DNA of 64,000 nt, taken from the NCBI GenBank assembly GCA_963556695.1, contig CAUWAG010000006.1, positions 2,108,001-2,172,000 of the forward strand, in the 5' to 3' direction. Shown here in pieces: positions 55,247 through 64,000 of this stretch; the stretch's first letter is position 1, and each line of letters opens with the position of its first letter. Below the pieces are notes generated by a model. The model was not told the DNA's origin, made no database searches, and saw nothing but the letters and a program-made list of their open reading frames with translations. The DNA is from Anthostomella pinea. Lineage: Eukaryota; Ascomycota; Sordariomycetes; Xylariales; Xylariaceae. The position numbers and the translations under genes are program-made.

Positions 55247-57120
55247 GATGCTCGCGTTGTCTTTGTGAGAAGACGGGTCTGGTGGTATGCACGACACGAT
55301 GCTTCTACAGTACAGCAGGTACGAAGATGTATACACGGAGTAAGATCCCCTGCCGAGACCCTTCTTTTCTTCGCAGGTGAGGTCGGGCAGCCGGGCATCC
55401 GCGTGGGCGGCGGGGTGGTTGTGCCGCTACGTCGGACGATGAAAGCTGTCAGCCCCGTTCCTCGTGGCTGGGTCCAAAAATAGATCACACGAACCAGCCA
55501 CGTGACACCCGGGCTCGGGCTGCTACACCTACACCTACACCCGGGGGTCGAGAGCGGGAGGAATCGGGTCGGAGTGTCGGAGCGTCGACTGATAGTTATT
55601 CCGAAGTACCTTAATATTCCTAATCATAGCCCCCCTAGCCCCCCTAGCCCCCCTAGCACCCCCTTCGAACCCCCCTGCAGCACCTGCAGTGCAGCTGCAC
55701 CCCAAGACGCAACTGGAACTCCCGTCCACGGTCCCCGCCATCAGCTGAAGCCCTTCACGGCAGTCGGGCCCGATGGACCAGGCGGTTCCTGCACCTGTGA
55801 CCTCGCATCATCGTTCATCGCATGCCACTAGCCAGATGATGCCACCCACTTGGTCGCCCCAAAACCTTAACCCGACAACCGCTAGTTGTCCCGTCGATTT
55901 CTGAGTCCTGACCCTGCAGACCACAGAAATCTTGTCCGACAACCGCTTCTCACGCCAGACCAACACTCGCCATCAACGGCGCCGATGGCGACATGGACAC
56001 CAACCGATCACCAACCGATCACCATGTCGCGCAAAATAAGGCGTCATTGGTTCCGGCCGGTGTGCCGTGTCATGCCACCGCCCGACGAAGCAGATGCGGA
56101 CCGACAAGCGACCACCGAGGGCAAGAGAGCACACGAAAGGTACCCAGGCGAGAGGGGAACAATGCATACATAAAGTCCAGACCACTGCATCCGTCGACGA
56201 CTGGCTGCGGTCACAATGGAATAGAACAACAACACGTGCCGGAGCCGAAGCAGAGATTCCACATTATCAAAAAGTGCAATCGTGAAGGTACTGCTCATCA
56301 ATCTCAACGGTCAATCGGTCACGCAACAGTTGTGGGCTGTCTGTCATCATAGATTCATAATCATCATCATGATGACTGACCACGGACCACAAGCTCGGGA
56401 GAGGGAGGGAGGGAGAGGCTGAGATGTGGGTCTATCGAAGAAACTAAGACGGGTATCGGGTACGCGGCGGCGGCTCTGAGATGTCGCCATCTGCACCAAA
56501 CCTTGCAATTCTTGCTACGAGCCGCGCCTGATGGCAAAAGTATCGGGACTTTGTTGCGAATCTGCAATTGCTGCCCAATCAGCGAACCGCCCTGACCATT
56601 GCGAGAGGACTAGCGCGGATGTCGTGATCAATGTCTGAGATTTCGAAGATGCTTTGGGCTGCCTTTTGGTGCCTTTCTTTGATGCCATCATACCCCCTGG
56701 CCCCGATTTCATGCCATGGGGGGCAGAGTGCGGCGGGGCAGCCATGAAGTAGGTATTGTAGCATTAGTAAGTCGGGGTTCGCGTGCACGAAAAGAGAAAA
56801 GGCCCCTTACAAACCAGTCCAGCCAGCCTCCGAGCAAGCACACAATACCTATTCCGACGTAATACTCTCTCTGTCCTGCTCTTTTTTTTTCTTAACCTTC
56901 TCTCCCCCCTCCAACCACACTTCCCCAGAACAGCCTCGACCCAGCACCCAGCTATTACACCACGAACCAGACCGAACAACATCACCACCACGCACGATAC
57001 CTACTCCCTAATCCGCTTGGTCCTCAATCCGCCCATTCCTGAGTCTCACTGTTGCCCGAGCCTCATACTCGGGCATACCAACTCACCCTTCTTACTTTCA
57101 CCACAACCACATTGAGCAAG
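55247..57120. promoter_or_regulatory. Divergent promoter of phosphoserine phosphatase and PAPS reductase
   Basis: A 1.87 kb bidirectional intergenic region with no credible gene. Features seen: a C-rich 9 bp repeat (AGCCCCCCT three times, 55628-55654) that is G-rich on the strand coding for the phosphatase; ATC/TCA triplet runs near 56,344-56,375; and a pyrimidine-rich tract CTCTCTCTGTCCTGC then T8 and CTCTCCCCCC at about 56,866-56,915, a frequent mark of strong fungal transcription starts, about 210 bp before the reductase ATG. Three one-mismatch matches to the CYS3 site ATGRYRYCAT lie at 55985-55994, 56481-56490 and 56682-56691. Confidence 0.45.
55628..55679 (-). promoter_or_regulatory. Possible G-quadruplex motif in a shared promoter
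   Basis: On the plus strand three C6 runs are separated by TAG, followed by C5 after TAGCA and another C6 after TTCGAA. The minus strand therefore has five G runs with loops of 3 to 6 nt, which meets the usual G4 sequence rule. It lies about 380 bp upstream of the phosphatase start, on that gene's coding strand. Folding and any effect are inferred. Confidence 0.55.
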
Positions 57121-58134
57121 ATGGACACATCATTGTCCTCGTCCAACGCGTCCTCGCCACGGGTTCGCCCCGCCATCGACAGCTCCAAAGTCCCCCATGC
57201 CACCGACCTGGAGTCGGGCTACGCCTCGGCCTCGTCGTCGACGGCGAGCTCCTCGAGCGGGCTCCCCCTCGTGAGCCTCACCAAGCCGCACCTCCGCCAC
57301 CTCAACCAGCAGATGGAGAAGATGACCCCCATGGAGCGCCTGCGCTTCTCCATGGTGCTCTTCCCGAACCTGTACCAGACGACCGCCTTTGGGCTCACGG
57401 GCCTCGTCACCATCGACATGCTGTCCAAGATCCAGGCCGAGAACCCCGAGACGTCCTCACCCGTCGACGCCATCTTCCTCGACACGCTGTACCACTTCAA
57501 CGAGACGTACGACCTGGTCGACCGCGTGCGGGCCAAGTACCCCAACATTCGCCTGCACGTGTACCGCCCGGACGGGGCCGAGACGGCGGCGCAGTTCGAG
57601 GAGCGCTATGGCGAGCGGCTATACGAATCGGCGGCCGAGCTGTACGACTGGGTGGCCAAGGTCGAGCCGCAGCAACGCGCCTATGCCGACCTCGGGGTGG
57701 CGGCCGTCTTTACGGGACGGCGGCGGTCACAGGGCGGGGAGCGCGACAAGATTGGCGTCATCGAGGTCGACGAGGAGCTCGGCATTGTCAAGATCAACCC
57801 GCTGCTGGACTGGTCCTTCGCTCAGGTCAAGAACTACATCACCGAGCACGACGTGCCGTACAACGTGCTGCTCGACCGCGGCTACAAGTCTGTCGGCGAC
57901 TGGCACTCGACGTCCCCCGTGGCCGCTGGCGAGGACGAGCGGGCCGGCCGCTGGAAGGGCCAGGCCAAGACCGAGTGCGGCATCCACAACAAGAAGTCGC
58001 GCTACGCCCAATACCTGCAGGACATGCAGCGCAAGGCCGAAGAGGAACAGCTTGCCGCCGCGCTCGGCAAGGTCGAGTGGGAACAGCAGTCGCAGCCCAT
58101 CGACGCCACATCGGTACATGTTGAGACCGTATGA
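57121..58134 (+). CDS. PAPS reductase (phosphoadenylyl-sulfate reductase, MET16 family), 337 aa
   Basis: Thioredoxin-dependent reduction of PAPS to sulfite in sulfate assimilation, in the cytosol. A single exon starts at the ATG at 57121 in good context (GCAAGATGG). After a ~50 residue Ser/Ala-rich leader the PAPS-binding fold begins: FSMVLFPNLYQTTAFGLTGL (77-95), where the pyrophosphate-binding loop lies, DTLYHFNETYDLVD (121-134), and the TGRRRSQGG segment (199-206). The catalytic cysteine is C286 in KTECGIHNKKSRY, the E-C-G-x-H signature. There are no CC motifs for an iron-sulfur cluster, so it is a PAPS reductase and not an APS reductase. Length is slightly above the yeast enzyme because of the leader. 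It is divergent from phosphoserine phosphatase. Confidence 0.95.
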   Translation: MDTSLSSSNASSPRVRPAIDSSKVPHATDLESGYASASSSTASSSSGLPLVSLTKPHLRHLNQQMEKMTPMERLRFSMVLFPNLYQTTAFGLTGLVTIDMLSKIQAENPETSSPVDAIFLDTLYHFNETYDLVDRVRAKYPNIRLHVYRPDGAETAAQFEERYGERLYESAAELYDWVAKVEPQQRAYADLGVAAVFTGRRRSQGGERDKIGVIEVDEELGIVKINPLLDWSFAQVKNYITEHDVPYNVLLDRGYKSVGDWHSTSPVAAGEDERAGRWKGQAKTECGIHNKKSRYAQYLQDMQRKAEEEQLAAALGKVEWEQQSQPIDATSVHVETV

Positions 58135-59384
58135 ACGAACGCATCCTTCTATTATCACGATACCAGCATCTCGGCGGTCGGCTCTGCATCTTTGTTTTCG
58201 TGCATTGCGGGATTGGAAAAGGGGCATTGCGATGGAGTTTCGGCGTATCTAGCAGACATTGATGCCCACGGGCCCGGGAGGAATTGATTGATTGATCTGT
58301 CTATACCATGCCTCGACCATGTTTGGCGAGGCCCTTGTCAGCAGTAGATGAGTTATAGCGGTGAATACCACACACGTTTTGACGCATGTCTCGGGTCCTC
58401 TTCTCGAGCTTGAATGAGTGGCCTTGATCACTATTTCGAACAAGTGCGCCTCCCTCCCTACCTGCCAGCACATGCTGGACGACCTAGTGGCTGAATATTG
58501 ACGGCGATATGGCGATACGGCGAGACAGAAACAGCAAAAGGTCTGTCTCCATGTGTGCAAGACGGATTGGGATGGATGAAGGAGGCACGAAAATTGGAAA
58601 GGGGAAACGAGGCAAACGATCGAGGTTGGATAACGTCGGGTGAGCCGCCGCGATGGTCAGTCGATGCGGGGACGGCCCGCTCACGGCCCTGGCCAAAGCC
58701 AGCGGGCATTTCCCGATCCCCCGACCCCGCCTCCCCCAACAGTCCCTCCCCACACGGGCCACACTTCACATCCAAGGTCACACCCGAGGTTGGGAGAGTG
58801 GGAGGTACTCTGCCTTCAAGACGCTGTCTGCCACTTTCGCCTATACTTATTAGAAGGGCAGAGAGTCCTTGGAAAAGGGATGGGGAATAGTCTAAATAGA
58901 GCCGAGGGCTTCCATCCTCTGGTGTAAAGATACCTCGAGTTGCCATGTTCTCTGACCACGGGTCGTGTAATACAAATGAAAGAGGTGTGACGGCATGTAT
59001 GTTTTCAGGAATCATCTGATAGCCGCCAATTGTATAGGCGGTTGTGCCCTACTTGAAAAAGCCTAACCACTTTCCGATATATACCTTATAAGAATGTCCC
59101 ATGCAGGTAGAGGACGATGGACATGATGTAGCCCATACCGTTTCCCTATACCACCCCAACCCCATGACCACGCCCCCGCCCACGCCCAAATCCACTGCTC
59201 TAAGATATGTCCAGAACAACCATCGTAAACCTATATCCATAACACTCATATTACAGCAGGCATTACCCACAAGTATCCATGACGAGCGGTGCGTGCCTCA
59301 ACTGGGACTTCATCACAGTTGCGCCCGTTTCGAGATATTCCATCCCAGCCGTGACTACTTCCGACTTGATCCTCAAGCCGTCCA
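58135..59384. other. Convergent 3' flanks, 1.25 kb
   Basis: Normal-GC spacer between PAPS reductase (+) and the disordered-protein gene (-). One long open stretch on the minus strand (58,458-59,015) has no family motif, composition unlike neighbouring proteins and no clear promoter, so I do not call it. Nothing else is supported. Confidence 0.5.
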
Positions 59385-61387
59385 CTAGTACGCTTCAGAC
59401 CTGACCTTTGGCGGAGCCTCGGTTGTAGAGCCGTTGCTCGGCCCCGGTAGGTTCAGAGCCGCCTCGAGCCCGCTGAACAGGTCGGGCGAGTCCGGCTCCT
59501 GCTCTTCGGTCGCTTGTGCCCCAGCGGCTCCTACTTGTGTATCTATGGGGTCGGCAGCTAATGTCGCCACTTCTTCCGTCCGAGGCTCGTCGACGACCTC
59601 GGTCACCGTCGACTCCACAGACATGACTGGCGCGTCTGTCTGAACAATGGTCGCAACATCAACAGGCGCCGCCCCCGGAGTCTCCTCGACTGGCAGCGAA
59701 CTCGGCTGTCGGGCATCGCTGACTCGTGATGTGGTCTGTTGAGTTTGCTCTACCACCACAGCTGGAACACCGTCGACCATGTCTGCGTCCACCTCACCCT
59801 CTGTTTCTACGCTGGTCGTTTGTTCCATGAACCGTCCCGAAACCTCTGGTGTAGCGCTTGCTTCGACTGAAGGAACAGGCTCGGCAGTCAGACCTTGAAC
59901 CGAGGTTACCGATGATGGTCCCACCTCAGCCGCAGTGGCCGCATTGCCGGGTGTTTTAATTGTTGGCGAAAGTTTCGGCATCAGATCGAGTGGTGACGGA
60001 GCAGCAATGACATTCTTGAGGGGGCTTCCTTCAAAGTGGGATGGTTGCGTGTTGTAAGGAGGCTGGATAGGAGGCAGATTGACATGTGATAGAGGCAAAA
60101 TAGGGTCTTTGGAAAGAGGTGTCTTCTGACCACCCGAGACATCCGAAACCATGGCTTCCTGCCCGGTGCTCTCGGGCTGGTTAGGTGTCGGGCTGACATC
60201 CATACCATCCGGCCTGATTTCGCTCCCCGCCCGCGAAACAGAACCGTTCTCCCCTTCACCGTCTTCCTCGTCCCCTTCGTCGCCCTCTTCGCCATCCTCA
60301 CCGTCGTCTTCGCCATCGTCGCCTTCTTCGTCGTCGTCGGCCATCTCGCTGTCCTGGTTCTTTGTCGCGTCATTGTCCTCTGGTTTCACGGCCTGTACAG
60401 AATTAGAGCTTGAAGGAGGATTGGTTGGCACGCGACTTACGTTGGCCTCGGCGGATTCAGTCTTGATTCCTTCTGGGACTCCGCTGACACCGGGGACAGG
60501 CGGATCGGGACGTGCAGGTAGGGGCAGGGGAACCTTCTTCTTCCGACCCCTGCCAGGCCCCTTAGGCTTCCGTTTGGGAGGTGGCGGGCGTCTTCGCACT
60601 GGTGTCGCTGATGCAGTTGCGTCTCCGTTGGCGGCTGAGGTGGGTACAGCCACTACGGTGGTAGCTATTATCTCGCCATCGACTTGCTGGCCCTCGTTCA
60701 GTGTGATCTCTTGTGTATAGGGGTTTCCAGCGGCATCGACACGGCGAACGGTAGCTTTCGTCACGGTCACGCCCGACGCAGCACCAGCCGGCAGGTCGGA
60801 CGAGAGGGTGACGGTCCCTTTCCTCCTCTTGGCCAGATGCGAAACGGTGGGCCCCTCGGCATTACGAGCGACCTGCTTCCAGATCTTGACTTGAAACCCC
60901 TTGTTGGTTGGATCCTCGTCCTTCTTGTCTGCCTTGTCAGCCAGGATTGTGTCTGCATCGGCATCCTCCTCCTCGGCAGGCGCGGGTCGCTTGTACAGGC
61001 GTCCGGAGCGAGCGGCCCTCAGTAGCTCTTGTGTATGTTGGGGTAGTAGTTGGGAGTCCCTGGGCATGCCGTGAGGAAGCTCGATGGCCCAGACGTCGTT
61101 TCTCTGGGTGGTGTGGGGCGGTGGGGGCGGCGTGATGGTCACCCACTCCTGGCGCCATTGTCTGACGGGCAGACCTGTTTGGAGATGGTCAGAACTGAGT
61201 CAATACGGATTGTCGGGGAGTAGAGGGCATAGGTACCCTCGAAGTCGTCATGTTCGACGTAGCCGCTCCGATTGCCGCGGCGGGTTTCCCTGTTGGGACG
61301 AAACTACGAGGCAGAACAATGTCAACGTTGAACTGTTTGCTACCCCCCAAGCTAGCCCATCTCGGTCTGTCTTACGTTGGGAGCCAT
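59385..61387 (-). CDS. Disordered, probably nuclear protein (four exons, 606 aa), function unknown
   Basis: The start and the first two exons are short. Minus-strand exons are 61387-61376 (MAPN), 61303-61237, 61174-60441 and 60392-59385, with introns of 72, 62 and 48 bp. Joining gives MAPNFRPNRETRRGNRSGYV, then [20 protein letters not shown]. The conserved-looking core is the first ~100 residues (VWAIELPHGMPRDSQLLPQH, ARSGRLYKRPAP, KIWKQVARNAEGPTVSHLAKR). A basic AT-hook-like PKGPGRGRKKK and an acidic Asp/Glu/Gly-rich stretch follow, then a long Ser/Thr/Pro/Val-rich tail. The composition suggests a chromatin-associated protein, but I do not recognise the family. The 48 bp intron (60393-60440, GTAAGT...TACAG) is in frame, so skipping its removal would add 16 residues. 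Confidence 0.75.
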
Positions 61388-62373
61388 CAGTGGCGCCACA
61401 GATGGGAGTGAAGCGAATGCGCAACGCGTGCCAACTCGGCGTGCGTTGTCGCGCGACGACTGAGGGTGGGAAGCTGTGCAAAGCTAGGTAGCTGTAGGTA
61501 GCGACGGATTACCATCGACGGAAGCAATTGATGTGCAAGAGACTGACTCATGGACCAAAAGGAGGGTATCCAAGTAATGAAACGCAATGCAATGCCATGC
61601 AATGGAACACCTTTTCTATGTTGACGTTGGGCAACGATTGTCGCAAAGCGGGAAATCGCGAATTGGAAGTTTGGCGGAGCCCGCTTGCCCGCCGGACGCC
61701 TCTGGAGTCTGGGCAGTGGGAGCTGACGTGGGGGCCGGCTTCGATCCACACTGGCAGGTCACGTGGACCCCTTCCGGAGCACACCTGCACCGGGTCGGTC
61801 GGGCACTACCGTATGTACCGTCATCGGAAGCCGTGTCGCCAATGATACTGACCCGTGGACAAAGCGAAAAGCGGAAGAACACAGACTTGAGGTTGATAAG
61901 GTGTTTATACCTGCAAGTGCGGCAAGCCCCTGAATACCAACGGTGAAGAGGTGTAGAGGTCGTCTATTGCCTTCATGCCCCATTCTCAGCATGCTGGACA
62001 AACCATTGATTTGGAAGTCAAGAAGATGCTATCAAGCCGGGAGTACCCCTAGCATGCGCTGATGTACACCCGCCACCATCAAATAGTAATACAATGTCCA
62101 TGTACAAGGCCGGCCGAACATGCACACCGGCCTGGTCGGACAACTTCTTTCACTTCCCTCCACTGACAACGGCCTCGTCTTTCCCCTTCAGCAACCACGC
62201 ATCAGTCCCAGCTGGTCTAGAGTTAGTAAACAGTTCGCCTATGATGAGGTCGGTTCTGAGTATCCCTTACCCTGTGTCCTTCTGCCGTACGATGTTGTTC
62301 GACTTCCCCGTCTCCTTGCCCTATTCCCCAAGGTCAGCAACGAAACGCATGCTCGTGTCGGAGTTGTCGCGGA
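61388..62373. other. Spacer between two minus-strand genes
   Basis: About 1 kb of normal-GC DNA upstream of the disordered-protein gene and downstream of Isd11. It contains CTAGGTAGCTGTAGGTAG near 61,484-61,501, similar to the CCTAGGTAGG motif of the Erf2 promoter, and an AATGCAATGCCATGCAATGG run near 61,585-61,605. No gene is supported. Confidence 0.45.
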
Positions 62374-62845
62374 TTATCTCGCCACAATGCCACATACCGC
62401 CATGCCCCCTTCGACCACTAAGCGGTCAATCTGGAAGAACTGACTGACGACGGTTTGCCGCTGCCACAGTCGCGTTAGCGCCCCCTACACCCATCACAGC
62501 TCTCCTGACAAAGGTCGCACCTTGATGACTTGTAGCTCCTTGAGCCCCTTCTGTATGAGTTCTTGTATCTGGCGAGGGTCCTCGACGCTCTTGCTGTCCC
62601 GGAAGGCATCTCTCGTCCGTCGCTTCGCGTATTCCCTGAAGTTGTAGGCTTGGAACTGCTCGCCCTGGCGGAGGAGTTGTCGGTACTGGATTGCGCGCAG
62701 GGGGTCGCAGGTCAGTTTCTGTGCTCTGTGCTCCGTGCAGGTGGTGAAGTGGAAGCTTGGAGCAAGGTATGCGCAGGGCAGTTTGGCTCACCAGTGACCG
62801 GGCTTGCTGCGGCAAGTCGCCCTTGAGGGCTGAGACTATTGACAT
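62374..62845 (-). CDS. Isd11 / LYRM4, LYR-motif iron-sulfur biogenesis factor (three exons, 101 aa)
   Basis: Isd11 binds and stabilises the cysteine desulfurase Nfs1 in the mitochondrial matrix, together with acyl carrier protein. Minus-strand exons are 62845-62792, 62685-62521 and 62460-62374; the introns are 106 bp (GTGAGC...ATCCAG, with CTGAC) and 60 bp (GTGCGA...GGCAG, with GCTAACG). The product begins [18 protein letters not shown] and continues [55 protein letters not shown], then [19 protein letters not shown]. The LYR motif (residues 18-20) is assembled exactly across the first junction, and YNFREY and [17 protein letters not shown] are family hallmarks. Length is as expected (yeast 94 aa). 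The gene is invisible as a single open frame. Confidence 0.93.
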
Positions 62846-63499
62846 GTCGACTACAACGGTACCGCGTCAAGGGAGGAAAAGGAAAGTAGAGGTCGGATTC
62901 CAATAAGTCGCAAAGGTTATCATGGGGGGGGGAGAGAGATGATGCAACCAACGGATGACAAAACCGCTGCAGCTTTTTTTGGAGCTCTTGATAGCAGCCC
63001 GCGCGCCCGCAAATAAGTAAGCACAACCGGCCTCGGTCGGGTCTAAGCATCATCGGCGCCGAGCACCAACGGCCACCGACCCCGGCCATTCCAAGGTTCC
63101 CGGTCTCCAGTTCGTCACCCGTGGTACCCTTTATTCTAGAAACTCTTTGAAGAAGAAGGGTCCTCGTCTCTTAGAGATGCACGTGGTAGAGACATGGTTA
63201 GTTACCCATACACTATATTCGTGACATCTTACAAGCTGCCTAACCTATAGGCCTCCACGTCAACCCGGGTGTAAGCCGCCATGCAGGCAGCTTAACAAGC
63301 CGCCTCCCTACATATGTATACAACCATGAGCTTCGACAGTGCAGAGCCTGTGATCCATGACTGCACACCCTCGTTATATACTTCTTGCCCTCCGATACTC
63401 GTAGTATGACTCCTGCCAATGTTCAGGACCAGGATACAATAGCATGGCAGCTCAGGGGCTGCTTTCCGCGCTCCGGGCACTTAGACCTGTCGTCTAAGG
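62846..63499. promoter_or_regulatory. Isd11 promoter region and 3' flank of the next gene
   Basis: A 654 bp interval between two minus-strand genes. It has a G9 run near 62,923-62,931 and otherwise nothing recognisable. It should contain the Isd11 promoter and the terminator of the upstream gene. Confidence 0.4.
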
Positions 63500-64000
63500 C
63501 TAGGGTAACACTATAGCTCCAGATTTCCGTTGCCATGCCGCCATAGCATCAGGCAGCGTGACTATGTGGTCTTCGATCTTCCTGGCTCGATACCTCGACC
63601 TGTCCTGCGGATCGAACTCGAGCTGGCCCTTATCATCCACCTCGAGCCGCGCCTTTTCTCGTTCTATGAGATGAAGCAGGTCGCGATGTTGCTGAAAGTT
63701 GTCGGCATAACACCGCGCCGAGCAGAAGATGGTCTGAACCCCCAGACTCTCTACGCACTCTCGACAGAAGACCACCACCGGCGGGCCGGCATCCATGTCC
63801 ACATCCTCGTCATGCAGCTGCACGCAGTCCATGCCCGACGCACATTCGTGTGTCGCCTGCATGTGTCCTCTCTGTCCAGCCAGGGTCAGCCATCTTGATA
63901 CTGAACACGATAGGGGTAGACTCACGTAGCCTGCGTCATTGCACTCCTGGGAGCAGAACACGACGGGTTCCCTCCGCACTCCAAAGTGTTCGGCCAGCAG
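63500..64000 (-). CDS. Cysteine-rich, MYND-like zinc-finger protein, 3' part only
   Basis: The gene runs off the right edge, so its start is not in the window. Visible exons on the minus strand are 64000-63926 and 63871-63500, with a 54 bp intron (GTGAGT...GGACAG). The 148 visible residues include VVFCSQECNDAGYRGHMQAT, then HECASGMDCVQLHDEDVDMD, then VVFCRECVESLGVQTIFCSARCYADNFQQHRD, a spacing of Cys pairs and a final His like MYND fingers, which usually mediate protein-protein contacts. A charged helical segment (LIEREKARLEVDD) and the C-terminus KSGAIVLP follow. The repeated VVFC..EC pattern suggests two similar zinc modules. I do not recognise a named family. Confidence 0.72.
   Translation of the reverse strand: MLAEHFGVRREPVVFCSQECNDAGYVSLPLSCSVSRWLTLAGQRGHMQATHECASGMDCVQLHDEDVDMDAGPPVVVFCRECVESLGVQTIFCSARCYADNFQQHRDLLHLIEREKARLEVDDKGQLEFDPQDRSRYRARKIEDHIVTLPDAMAAWQRKSGAIVLP

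Noticed and set aside
54083..55483. 466-codon plus-strand frame antisense to phosphoserine phosphatase
   Set aside because: Glycine/valine/glutamate-rich shadow of the minus-strand gene, which has all HAD motifs.
55985..56691. CYS3/MetR binding sites as annotated features
   Set aside because: All three candidates have one mismatch to the ATGRYRYCAT consensus, so they are mentioned only as a hypothesis.
58458..59015. 185-codon minus-strand frame
   Set aside because: No motif, no plausible homology that I recognise, and located between two convergent 3' ends.

Overview
The window looks like nuclear DNA of a filamentous ascomycete (Pezizomycotina, most likely Sordariomycetes). Genes carry short 48-106 bp GT-AG introns with CTRAC/CTAAC-type branch points. 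The gene set (fungal-type KatG, PL4 rhamnogalacturonan lyase, Erf2, Isd11, PAPS reductase) is typical of that group. The genome is split into two compartments of the kind produced by repeat-induced point mutation (RIP). This assignment rests on gene content and sequence style, not on any search.

Region 1 (1 to about 38,280) is a gene-free AT-rich block with almost no readable coding sequence. Islands of normal composition float in it: a broken pogo/Fot1-type DDE transposon (5.9-7.3 kb), a 395 bp MITE with 39 bp perfect inverted repeats (10.04-10.43 kb), three solo LTRs of about 200 bp each with perfect 5 bp target duplications (14.26, 24.60 and 37.43 kb), a fourth LTR-like island (15.54 kb) and a 5.3 kb Tad-like LINE (27.0-32.4 kb). 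Simple repeats include a 7-copy 15-mer, a 91-unit octamer array and a long (AAT)n tract. 

Region 2 (38.3-64 kb) has normal GC content and genes on both strands: katG (+); a decayed Rtf2 copy (-) and a decayed F-box-like gene (+); a secreted PL4 lyase (-); the DHHC palmitoyltransferase Erf2 (-); a small mitochondrial membrane protein (+); phosphoserine phosphatase (-) head-to-head with PAPS reductase (+); a disordered, probably nuclear protein (-); the Fe-S biogenesis factor Isd11 (-); and the 3' part of a cysteine-rich MYND-like gene (-) running off the window. Several of these needed exon joining to see. Isd11 is a three-exon gene of 101 codons, and its LYR motif is created exactly at a splice junction.

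The genes are mostly independent housekeeping or secreted functions and not a pathway cluster. The one plausible functional pairing is the divergent phosphoserine phosphatase / PAPS reductase pair (serine supply and sulfate reduction). I found no defence system, biosynthetic cluster or clearly new system. The most unusual signal is the octamer array, whose two halves look like opposite-strand C-to-T products of one ancestral unit.
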